The notes beneath the pieces are model-generated. The model worked only from the letters and a program-made list of their open reading frames with translations. It was not told the DNA's origin and ran no database searches. Of a stretch of DNA of 64,000 nt, positions 1-7,251 are shown one piece after another (the first letter of the stretch is position 1; each line of letters starts with the position of its first letter). The stretch spans positions 310,001 through 374,000 of the forward strand of contig NZ_CP022529.1 in the NCBI RefSeq assembly GCF_002237595.1, written 5' to 3'. The translations under genes and the position numbers were made by a program. The stretch is from Labrenzia sp. VG12 (GTDB lineage Bacteria > Pseudomonadota > Alphaproteobacteria > Rhizobiales > Stappiaceae).

Positions 1-1
1 T

Positions 2-691
2 CAGGCCGACACCAGCTGCCCGATTGCCGCAGGCACCTGGGAAGCCGCGTACTGGTCGGCACAAAGTGCGGTGCACGGGGCCGATCTTCTGGCGGGCGGG
101 ACGCAGGCCGCTTACGTGCTGTCGCGCCCGCCCGGGCATCACGCTTTCGGAGATCTCGCCGGCGGCTTCTGTTTCCTGAACAACTCCGGCATAGCGGCGG
201 AGCGACTGCTCAAGGCCGGCAAACGGCCGGCGATCCTGGACGTGGATGTCCATCACGGCAACGGCACACAGGGCATCTTCTACGAGCGGGGGGACGTTCT
301 GACCCTGTCGATCCATGCCGACCCGGTGCGCTTTTATCCGTTCTTCTGGGGGCATGGCCACGAGCGCGGCGAAGGGCAGGGCAGGGGCTGCAATCTCAAT
401 CTTCCGCTGGCCCGTGGCACCGGAGATGACGACTACCTGAAAACCCTTGAGACCGCCTTTGACCACATTCGCGCTTTCGGCGCGGATGTTCTGATTGTGG
501 CGCTCGGCCTGGACGCCTATGAAAAGGATCCGCTCAAAGGCCTTGCGATTACCACGCCGGGTTTCAGTCGCATCGGAACAGCGATCGCACGCCTCGGCCT
601 GCCGACCTTGCTGGTCCAGGAAGGCGGCTACCTGTCCGAGGAGCTTGGCCAGAACCTCACCAGCTTCCTGAAAGGATTCCAGGACGCATGA
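2..691 (+). CDS. Histone deacetylase / acetylpolyamine amidohydrolase family protein (5' end outside window)
   Basis: This is a zinc-dependent deacetylase of the class II HDAC/AphA family, which in bacteria removes acetyl groups from acetylpolyamines or related amides in the cytoplasm. The frame is open from base 2, so the start lies upstream and 229 residues are visible. Seen motifs are RPPGHHA (general-base histidines), DVDVHHGNGTQ (zinc ligands Asp and His), LGLDAYEKDPL (second zinc Asp) and QEGGY near the end. The stop overlaps the next ATG (ATGA at 688), so it is translationally coupled to an FAD oxidase, which fits acetylated amine breakdown. The exact substrate is inferred. Confidence 0.88.
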   Translation, partial: QADTSCPIAAGTWEAAYWSAQSAVHGADLLAGGTQAAYVLSRPPGHHAFGDLAGGFCFLNNSGIAAERLLKAGKRPAILDVDVHHGNGTQGIFYERGDVLTLSIHADPVRFYPFFWGHGHERGEGQGRGCNLNLPLARGTGDDDYLKTLETAFDHIRAFGADVLIVALGLDAYEKDPLKGLAITTPGFSRIGTAIARLGLPTLLVQEGGYLSEELGQNLTSFLKGFQDA

Positions 692-1787
692 TCGAAACAT
701 CGGATTTCCTGATCATCGGCGGCGGCATGGCCGGAGCCGGCGCGGCAGCGCGTCTGGCGCCCGAGGCAAGCGTCACCGTTCTGGAAATGGAAGATACGCT
801 CGGCCGCCACGCCACCGGCCGGTCTGCAGCGATCTTTATACGCAACTACGGCAACCGGACGCTGAGGGCCCTGAACGCGGCGTCCGAGCCGGTCCTGGCC
901 AGTCCCGAAGGCATTTCCGATGACAGCCTGCTGTCGCCGCGAGGTGAGATGCTGATCGCGACCGAGGACGAACTGGACGCCTTCAGGATCTATCTCGACG
1001 GCGCCGAAGGCATGGAGACATTGACCGCCGATGAGGCGGTCGAGCTGTTTCCGCTTTTGCGCAAGGACAGCATCGCCGCCGCTGCAATCGAGCGGGATGC
1101 CCGGGACATTGACGTAGACCGGTTGCTGCAGGGATTTGCCCGGCTGGCCCGCCGACACGGAGCGCAATTCGTTCTGGACGCGCCAGCGCAGCGCATCACC
1201 CGATATGCCGGCACTTGGCGTGTGGAAACACCCAAAGGTGCCTTTGAAGCACCGGTCCTGATCAACGCGGCTGGCGCCTGGGCCGACGAAATTGCCGCCC
1301 TTGCACAGGTCAGGAAAGTTGGTCTTGTGCCGATGCGGCGTTCGGCCGCCATTGTACCGCCCCCGAGGACGTGGACATCACCGGCTGGCCGCTGGTCGCC
1401 AGCGCATCTGAAAGCTGGTACGCCAAGCCAGACGCTGGCAAATTCATGGTTTCGCCCGCCGATGAAGATCCCGTCGACCCGCATGATGCCTGGGCCGACG
1501 ACATGGTGCTCGCCGAAGGGCTTTACCGTTTCGAACAAGCCGTCACCATGCCGGTCACGCGCGTGGAGCGTAACTGGGCGGGCCTTCGAAGCTTTGTTTC
1601 CGACCGGACACCCGTTGTCGGTTTTGCCTCTGATGCGGAAGGCTTTTTCTGGCTTGCCGGTCAGGGCGGATACGGCGTGCAAACGGCTCCGGCCCTGTCA
1701 AGGCTCACGGCAGATCTCTGCCTGAACCTGCCGTCTGAACTCTCCGCCGAAGTCGTTACGGCACTCAACCCGGCGCGTCTCGCCTGA
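688..1787 (+). pseudogene. FAD-dependent amine/amino-acid oxidase (DadA/glycine oxidase type), one-base frameshift
   Basis: The N-terminal part has the FAD-binding GGGMAGAGAAARL motif near residue 10 and a DAO fold up to about residue 224. Reading then leaves frame at a run of five C (1360-1364). The missing C-terminal half continues in the +2-shifted frame from about 1365 (EDVDITGWPL) to the stop at 1787 and carries the typical WLAGQGGYGVQ FAD-contact motif. Adding one C would restore a single protein of about 366 residues, normal for the family. It oxidises an amine or amino acid to an imine, which fits the following RidA gene. It may be an assembly error rather than a dead gene. Confidence 0.8.
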
Positions 1788-1819
1788 GCCGCAGTCCTAT
1801 CCAGCACAAGGAAAAAATC

Positions 1820-2173
1820 ATGTCCGATATCAAACGGCTCGACAGCGGCCCGCGTATGAGCCAGGCCGTCATTCACAACGGCGTCGTCTATCTTGCCGGC
1901 CAGGTCGGCAATCCGGGAGACAGCGCCGCCGATCAGACGAAGGTAATCTTGCAGAAGATTGAAAAGCTGCTGAGCGAAGCCGGGAGCGACACGTCGCGCA
2001 TTTTGCAGGCGACCATCTGGCTGGCCAGTATGGATGATTTTGCAGCAATGAACGAGGTGTGGGATGCCTGGGTTGATCCTGCCAATCCTCCGGCGCGCGC
2101 CTGTGGCGAATCCAAACTCGCCACTCTGGATTACACTGTCGAGATCATCGTGGTCGCGGCAACCAACTCATAG
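1820..2173 (+). CDS. RidA family enamine/imine deaminase
   Basis: This 117-residue protein is a full-length member of the RidA/YjgF family, which hydrolyses reactive 2-imino or enamino acids to keto acids and ammonia. The GQVGNPGD segment, the conserved arginine in the PPARACGESKLA stretch and the C-terminal VEIIVVAA with the conserved glutamate are visible. An AAGGAAAAA ribosome site precedes the ATG. It lies 32 bases after the FAD oxidase, whose imine products it would clear. A second RidA homologue sits at 51144. Confidence 0.9.
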   Translation: MSDIKRLDSGPRMSQAVIHNGVVYLAGQVGNPGDSAADQTKVILQKIEKLLSEAGSDTSRILQATIWLASMDDFAAMNEVWDAWVDPANPPARACGESKLATLDYTVEIIVVAATNS

Positions 2174-2219
2174 AAGTCGTTGAGTTTCCCCATTGGTGTA
2201 TGCACATGAACGCGACCGA

Positions 2220-2246
2220 CCCGACAGGCCTAAACCGTCTGTCGGG
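2220..2246. other. Stem-loop between RidA gene and E2 remnant
   Basis: CCCGACAG (2220-2227) pairs perfectly with CTGTCGGG (2239-2246) across an 11-base loop. No T-tract follows on either strand, so it is not a clear intrinsic terminator. It may act as a 3' mRNA end for the two convergent genes. Confidence 0.35.
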
Positions 2247-2287
2247 AACAGGGTCAGACGCACGTCAATGCTTGCAAGCTTGCCACT

Positions 2288-2990
2288 TCAAATCAGCATC
2301 CGCCAAGGATCTGCCAGAAGATCGGCAAAGCACCTCAAGAACCGTGCCGCATCAGCGCCGTTGATCACACGATGGTCGTAGCTGAGATCCAGCGGCACCA
2401 TCTGTACAGGCTGAAACGCCTCGCCGCCCCAGACCGGCACCATTTCCGAACGCGTGATGCCGAGAATGGCGACTTCCGGCGGATTGACGATCGGCGTGAA
2501 GGCCGTGCCGCCGATGCCACCCAGGCTGGAGATGGTCATGGAAGCGCCGCCCATCTCGTCCGGGCGGATCTTGCGGTTCTGGGCCCTGGTAGCGAGATCC
2601 GCGATTTCGGCCGCAATCTGCCAGAGGCCTTTCCTGTCGACATCCCGGATCACGGGCACCATCAGGCCGTGCGCCGTGTCAAAGGCAATCCCGATATGCA
2701 CATAATCTTTCGGAAACAGCGTCTTGCCGTCGCTGCTTAGCGAAGCATTGAATTTTGGGATCTCGCGCAGCGCATGCGACAGCGCCTTGGCACGCGAGGC
2801 CAACGTCGTCGGTGTTGCGCCCCCTTGTTTGGTCTTCCGTCTTCCACTCCCGCCGCAGCAAGACGACTGCCGCCATGTCGGCCGGGTGCGACCGGTCAGG
2901 TAAGGGATCTGTGCCTGTGGGGCGGCCATGATGCGGGCGCTTGAACACCTGCCGGGCCACGGCACAATTTTTTTGACGGCGATCATGCAT
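2288..2990 (-). pseudogene. Decayed C-terminal fragment of a 2-oxoacid dehydrogenase acyltransferase (E2)
   Basis: The last ~165 residues read cleanly as the catalytic domain of a pyruvate-dehydrogenase-type E2: ALREIPKFNASLS, HIGIAFDT, SMTISSLGGIGGTAFTPIVNPPEVAILG and the active-site DLSYDHRVINGADAARF. Upstream, homology jumps between two frames: IAVKKIV, then ARQVFKRPHHG in the other frame, then QIPYLTG, then ADMAAVVLLRREWKTED. At least four indels are therefore needed. The lipoyl and E3-binding domains are absent. It lies next to an integrase, and an E1 gene of the same complex type starts at 7252, so it may be the ruined partner of that E1 (inference). Confidence 0.75.
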
Positions 2991-3110
2991 GGCCCCCCTG
3001 CCGCACTACGAGCAATCTACGAGTACGGGTTCGTTACGATTGATACTTTGGAAAGATGCTCGAGCCGTGCGGTCGAATGTAGGATTGAAGCTGCGACAGC
3101 CAGCGTCCCC

Positions 3111-4448
3111 TCACTCGAAGTCTTCGCTCGACTTGTGAACCCATTTTCCCCAAGCCAGCATCATGTCCCGTCGTTGTTCCAATAAGTCAGTCCGGTGATA
3201 GGCGGCCTCGGTCGCATTCCTGATCGTGTGTGCAAGGGCTCTTTCCGCCATATCCCGCGGGTAGCCGCTTTCAGATGCCCAGTCCCGAAAGCTTGAGCGA
3301 AACCCGTGCGCCGTAGCAACGCGCCCTGGCGTGTCGCTGGCAACCTTGTGATCGCGCAGACACTTGGTCAGCGTCATGTCGCTGACCGGGGTGTTGTTGC
3401 GCGAGGGAAAAACCAGCTCCGTCACATCCAGGTCGGCTTCCTCCTGCAGGTTCTCGAAGAGCTCGATCAAGTAGGGTGACAACGGCACACGATGCGCGAC
3501 ATTTGCCTTCATGCGCTGGGCGGGCAGGGTCCAGATACCTTTTTCCAAATCCAACTCCGGCCATTCCATCAGCCTGACTTCACCGGAACGGGCGGCCGTT
3601 AGAATAAGAATTTCCAGCATGAGCTTGGAGCGTGTCTGGTGGCCAGAGCGCAAGACGCGCTGCACAAAAGCCGGCACATCGCGCCAAGGGACAGCGGGCT
3701 GGTTGGCAACCCGCTCGCGCTTGCCGGGCTGCTTGGGCAGCAACTGGCTGACGACACCAACGGGGCTTGCCATGATGTAACCATGCGCAGCACACCAGTT
3801 CATCACGGCATCGCAACGCTGTTTGACACGTGAAGCTGTTTCCGGCTTTTCCAGCCAGATCGGTTTCAATGCACCTGCGAAATCCGCGGGGGACAGGTTG
3901 GATACCTGGATGCTGCCGATCGACGGAAACACGTATTGCTCCAGTGTGTTGATCCACTGGTTGGAGTGTTTTTCATTTCGAAATCCCGCCTTCAGGTCCT
4001 CGTGAACCTTGCGCGCAGCCTCGGCAAAGGTCGGCAGTGACATTTTGTGCTGCTCGTTTTCCAGACACCTCTGTCGTTCATTCAGCGGGTCTTTTCCGTT
4101 CTCCAACAACCGCCGCGCTTGAAGGCCTTTGTCTCGAGCTTCCTTAAGCGGGACGGACGGATAACTCCCAAACCCCATATCGCGACGCTTGCCGGTTTCC
4201 GGTGATACGAACCGGAACACCCACTTTGCCTTGCCGACTGACTTTCCGGGAAAGAGATAGAGCCCTTGAACAGTCCCATCCGAAACCGGCTTGTCGCCAG
4301 GCTTGACCTTCCTGGCTTTGGCATCTGTCAGCAATCGCCTGTCCCCCAACGCGTCATGGCCGAAACAACTTGGCCCATCATCTAGACCATCACAAAGCGT
4401 GATATTTGCTGCCTCATGATGATAGACATAGATACGAATAGGAAACAC
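3111..4448 (-). CDS. int: Tyrosine-type site-specific integrase (P4/DUF4102 family)
   Basis: This 445-residue protein has an N-terminal DUF4102-like arm-binding domain (LTDAKARKVKPG, GLYLFPGKSVGKAKWVFRF), a central SAM-like domain and a C-terminal catalytic domain. All expected catalytic residues are present: Arg in LTAARSGEVRLMEW, HGFRSSFRDW (HxxR), ALAH and the nucleophile Tyr in AAYHRTDLLEQRR. Homology begins only at LLTDAKAR, and a TTG at 4334 preceded by GGGGGA is an alternative start. No excisionase or cargo genes remain nearby, so it looks like the leftover of an integrated element. It probably caused the decay of the adjacent E2 gene (inference). Confidence 0.88.
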   Translation of the reverse strand: MFPIRIYVYHHEAANITLCDGLDDGPSCFGHDALGDRRLLTDAKARKVKPGDKPVSDGTVQGLYLFPGKSVGKAKWVFRFVSPETGKRRDMGFGSYPSVPLKEARDKGLQARRLLENGKDPLNERQRCLENEQHKMSLPTFAEAARKVHEDLKAGFRNEKHSNQWINTLEQYVFPSIGSIQVSNLSPADFAGALKPIWLEKPETASRVKQRCDAVMNWCAAHGYIMASPVGVVSQLLPKQPGKRERVANQPAVPWRDVPAFVQRVLRSGHQTRSKLMLEILILTAARSGEVRLMEWPELDLEKGIWTLPAQRMKANVAHRVPLSPYLIELFENLQEEADLDVTELVFPSRNNTPVSDMTLTKCLRDHKVASDTPGRVATAHGFRSSFRDWASESGYPRDMAERALAHTIRNATEAAYHRTDLLEQRRDMMLAWGKWVHKSSEDFE

Positions 4449-4745
4449 AGAAGGTCAATTAGTTATTCAAATATAACGATATAATCATAGTGCGTGAAAT
4501 CGATTGATCGAGATTGAGACTTGAATCTAGGCGGACTTCCTCTCCGCCACTCTTCCTTACAAGATGATGTTTCAAAGACGAATTCGGGCCGGTTAAATCT
4601 GGACCAATATCCAGTCCGTCGTCCTCTTAAGGCGCCCCCAGTCTGCTCGGGTCCGGGATGTCTTTTCAGCGTCTGACGCGGGTCGCCCTTCCTGGCCGCC
4701 GTTTGCACAAACACATCGATGGTCGGCTCAAGCGGGCTGAGCTGT
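4449..4745. other. Non-coding stretch between integrase and Lrp gene; possible attachment-site remnant
   Basis: I see no convincing gene here. The part nearest the integrase is AT-rich, unlike the flanks. At 4521-4549 there is TTGAATC followed by TCCTCTCCGCCA, the latter resembling the 3' end of a tRNA-Ser gene and also part of a GGCGGA/TCCGCC hairpin. P4-type integrases commonly use tRNA 3' ends, and the site is about 100 bases upstream of the integrase start, which is the usual geometry. This is a weak match. Confidence 0.25.
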
Positions 4746-5204
4746 TCAGGAGAGTTTGGGAAACACGGCCGTTTTCTTGACCGTGCCATAGACAAAACTC
4801 GTGTCGATGGAAGCGATGCCGCCGATCGGGTGGATCCTTGTCCGGATGAAGGTCTCATAAGCGTCGAGATCGGAGACGACGACCCGCAACTGATAGTCCA
4901 TTGCACCGGTCAGGACATGGCACTCCAGGATTTCCGGGATGGTCTGAACCTGGCGTTCGAACCTCTGCACGTCTTCTTCGTTGTGACGTTCCAGCCGGAT
5001 CCGCACAAACACGGTGATCGGTAGTCCGTAGACGGCAGGGTCGACATCGACAGAAAAACCCTTGATGGCACCCGAGGCCTCGAGATTGCGCAGCCGGCGC
5101 AGGCACGGGGACGGCGACAGGTTCACCTCGTCGGCAAGGTCCTGGTTTGTCATGCGGCCGTCGCGCTGCAGCGCGCGGATGATCTGGCGGTCCTTGCTGT
5201 CCAT
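4746..5204 (-). CDS. Lrp/AsnC family transcriptional regulator (MdeR-like)
   Basis: This 152-residue protein has the family layout: an N-terminal winged helix (MDSKDRQIIRALQRDGRMTNQDLADEV, recognition helix around SPSPCLRRLRNLE) and a C-terminal RAM ligand-binding domain with VLTGAMDYQLRVVV. It is transcribed divergently from the methionine gamma-lyase gene 113 bases away. In Pseudomonas putida the mde locus has the same arrangement with Lrp-type MdeR activating mdeAB, so a methionine-responsive activator is a reasonable inference. Confidence 0.88.
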   Translation of the reverse strand: MDSKDRQIIRALQRDGRMTNQDLADEVNLSPSPCLRRLRNLEASGAIKGFSVDVDPAVYGLPITVFVRIRLERHNEEDVQRFERQVQTIPEILECHVLTGAMDYQLRVVVSDLDAYETFIRTRIHPIGGIASIDTSFVYGTVKKTAVFPKLS

Positions 5205-5219
5205 TTTCTCTCTTTTTGG

Positions 5220-5247
5220 CAGATTCTGCTAATCAGAAGCTTATCTG
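5220..5247. promoter_or_regulatory. Candidate Lrp-type operator upstream of methionine gamma-lyase
   Basis: The divergent gap contains nested inverted repeats: TTCTG (5224) with CAGAA (5234), inside a wider CAGAT...ATCTG pair. A GAAATTTC palindrome lies about 30 bases further on. Lrp proteins bind such loosely palindromic, AT-rich sites. Assignment is by position only. Confidence 0.35.
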
Positions 5248-5317
5248 AGGCATGAATTGAAATCTACTGCTCTCGAAATTTCGACATACTGCCAAGATCG
5301 AGATTTGGGAGACAGCC

Positions 5318-6520
5318 ATGAGTGCCTATAAGGGTTTTGCCAGCCGCGCCATCCATCACGCCTACAAGCCGATGGACAATGATGCATCGCTCACGCCGCC
5401 GCTTCACTTGAGTTCCACCTTCGTGTTCGAAAGTGCGGAAGCCGGTGGCGAGATGTTTGCAGGCGAGCGCCCGGGCCATATCTACAGCCGCATCTCCAAC
5501 CCGACGCTGGATCTCCTGGAACAGCGCATCGCCGATCTGGAAGGCGCGGAGGCCGGTCTGGCGCTGTCATCCGGCATGGGTGCCATCACCGCAACGCTCT
5601 GGACGCTGGTTGCGCCGGGCGACGAGATCATCGTCGACGAGACGCTTTATGGCTGCACCTTCGCCTTCATGCGTCACGGTCTTACCAAGTTCGGGATCAC
5701 CATCACACATGTGGACATGACCGATCCGGAGAACCTGCGCGGCGCGATCTCCGACAAGACGCGCGTGGTCTATTTCGAAACACCGGCCAATCCCAACATG
5801 CGCCTCGTCGACATTGAGCATATCGCTGCCATCGCGCATGAAGCGGGCGCAACGGTGATCGTCGACAACACCTACGCGACACCCTATCTGACACGCCCGA
5901 TCGAGATGGGTGCCGACATCGTTCTGCATTCGGCCACCAAGTATCTCGGCGGTCATGGCGATGTGGTTGCCGGCCTCGTGGCCGGCAGCGCCGAGCAGAT
6001 CCAGGAGATCCGCCTTGTCGGCATGAAGGACATGACCGGTGCGGTGATGGCTCCCTTCAACGCCCTTCTGATCCTGCGCGGACTGAAAACGCTGGCCCTG
6101 CGCATGGACAGGCATTGTTCCTCGGCCGGACAGGTCGCTGAATGGCTGGAAGCACACCCGGCGGTTTCTAAGGTTTATTTCCCGGGGCTTGAGAGTTTCG
6201 AGCAGCACCAACTCGCCAAACGTCAGATGGCTCAGCCCGGCGGCATGATCGCCTTTGAACTGAAGGGTGGACTGGAAGCCGGTATCTCGATGATGAACGC
6301 CCTGGAGATGATCCAGCGGGCCGTTTCGCTGGGAGATGCCGAGACGCTGATCCAGCATCCGGCTTCCATGACCCATTCCACCTATACGCCCGAAGAGCGC
6401 GCCGCCCATGGCATCAGCGACGGTCTGGTGCGCCTGTCGGTGGGACTGGAAGAGGTTGAGGACATCCTGGCGGATCTGGCACAGGCCCTGCCGGAAGGTG
6501 AAGCGGCCGCGGCGGCTTAA
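5318..6520 (+). CDS. mdeA: L-methionine gamma-lyase
   Basis: This PLP enzyme (400 residues) cleaves L-methionine to methanethiol, ammonia and 2-oxobutyrate. It belongs to the Cys/Met metabolism PLP family, and several residues mark it as a methionine gamma-lyase rather than cystathionine enzyme: Tyr111-Gly-Cys113-Thr (the family Cys equivalent to Cys116 of the P. putida enzyme) and the VGMKDMTGAV motif (the Lys-Asp pair). Tyr56 and Arg58 in HIYSRISNPT contact the cofactor phosphate, and the PLP lysine is in SATKYLGGHGD. It starts at the ATG after GGGAGACAGCC. The 2-oxobutyrate product would feed the E1 enzyme encoded at 7252. Confidence 0.92.
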   Translation: MSAYKGFASRAIHHAYKPMDNDASLTPPLHLSSTFVFESAEAGGEMFAGERPGHIYSRISNPTLDLLEQRIADLEGAEAGLALSSGMGAITATLWTLVAPGDEIIVDETLYGCTFAFMRHGLTKFGITITHVDMTDPENLRGAISDKTRVVYFETPANPNMRLVDIEHIAAIAHEAGATVIVDNTYATPYLTRPIEMGADIVLHSATKYLGGHGDVVAGLVAGSAEQIQEIRLVGMKDMTGAVMAPFNALLILRGLKTLALRMDRHCSSAGQVAEWLEAHPAVSKVYFPGLESFEQHQLAKRQMAQPGGMIAFELKGGLEAGISMMNALEMIQRAVSLGDAETLIQHPASMTHSTYTPEERAAHGISDGLVRLSVGLEEVEDILADLAQALPEGEAAAAA

Positions 6521-6551
6521 CCAGCCAAGAAGCAAGCCTCACTTCAAAGCG

Positions 6552-6605
6552 GCGTCTCGAAGGACGGGCCGCAAACGCGAGTTTGCCGTCCATCCTCCGA
6601 GACGC
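6552..6605. repeat. Imperfect intergenic palindrome
   Basis: GCGTCTCGAAGGACGG at the left pairs imperfectly with CCGTCCATCCTCCGAGACGC at the right. The sequence is GC-rich, lies between the convergent mdeA and second Lrp genes, and looks like a dispersed repetitive palindrome of the kind common in alphaproteobacterial intergenic DNA. It could also help end transcription from both sides. Confidence 0.45.
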
Positions 6606-6676
6606 GAGCAAGCCCGCTCCTCAGAATGACGGCGTGGGGCGGGAAACTGTGAGGCCGTGGGGAGGGAAGCCGGTGG

Positions 6677-7147
6677 TCACGGTGTCCTGGCGACACCGGA
6701 TTTCACCCGGCGCAGCGGGATGGAGCTCTCGATATTGGCAACGCCCTGAACCTTGGTGAGCTTGCCGGTCAGGAATGTCTCGAAGGCGGCGAGGCCCGTC
6801 GTGGCAACGCGCAAGAGGTAGTCGCGATTGCCGGTCATCAGCCAGCAGTCGACCACTTCCGGAAAGGCCTGGATCGCGGCTTCGAACTGGTCCAGCGTGA
6901 CATCGATCTGCTTGTCGAGCTGCACCGAGACGAAAACCGACACTTCATAACCGAGCTTGACCTCGTCGATCAGTGCGCAATAGCCGGTGATGATGCCCCG
7001 GTCCTCCAGCTGACGCAGCCGGCGGGCAACGGGCGTGGCGCTTAGGCCGACCCGTTCGGAGAGATCCTGAATCGAGATCCGGCCATCCTGGCGCAATTCA
7101 CGCAGGATCTGGATATCAAACGTGTCGAGTGCGTCGGAAATCACCAA
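6677..7147 (-). CDS. Lrp/AsnC family transcriptional regulator
   Basis: This 156-residue protein has an N-terminal helix-turn-helix (DTFDIQILRELRQDGRISIQDL, then SATPVARRLRQLE) and a C-terminal RAM domain with WLMTGNRDYLLRVA. It is divergent from the 2-oxoacid dehydrogenase E1 gene (105-base gap), mirroring the Lrp/mdeA pair at 4746/5318. It is a distinct paralogue, not a recent copy. It probably controls the E1 gene in response to an amino or keto acid (inference). Confidence 0.87.
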   Translation of the reverse strand: MVISDALDTFDIQILRELRQDGRISIQDLSERVGLSATPVARRLRQLEDRGIITGYCALIDEVKLGYEVSVFVSVQLDKQIDVTLDQFEAAIQAFPEVVDCWLMTGNRDYLLRVATTGLAAFETFLTGKLTKVQGVANIESSIPLRRVKSGVARTP

Positions 7148-7251
7148 GATTTGGCCTTCTGATAATGAAGTTCACCAGAAACTAGCTGAAGTGGCTATCG
7201 AATTGCAAGAAACCGGCTCAGGCCGGACGTTAGATTGAAGCCAGAAACCGG

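Noticed and set aside
990..1682. Minus-strand 230-codon frame inside the FAD oxidase
   Set aside because: Antisense frame in high-GC coding DNA with no motifs.
1371..1787. Separate gene starting at the GTG at 1371
   Set aside because: It is the C-terminal half of the FAD oxidase in a shifted frame and has no start signal.
2193..2740. Plus-strand frames opposite the E2 remnant
   Set aside because: Antisense shadows of the E2 domain without family resemblance.
4521..4549. A complete tRNA-Ser gene
   Set aside because: Only the 3' end resembles one; no acceptor, D-arm or anticodon arm can be folded upstream.
4463..4906. 147-codon frame on the minus strand between integrase and Lrp gene
   Set aside because: It overlaps the 3' end of the Lrp gene in another frame, its composition is Arg/Ser/Pro-rich, and no family is recognisable.
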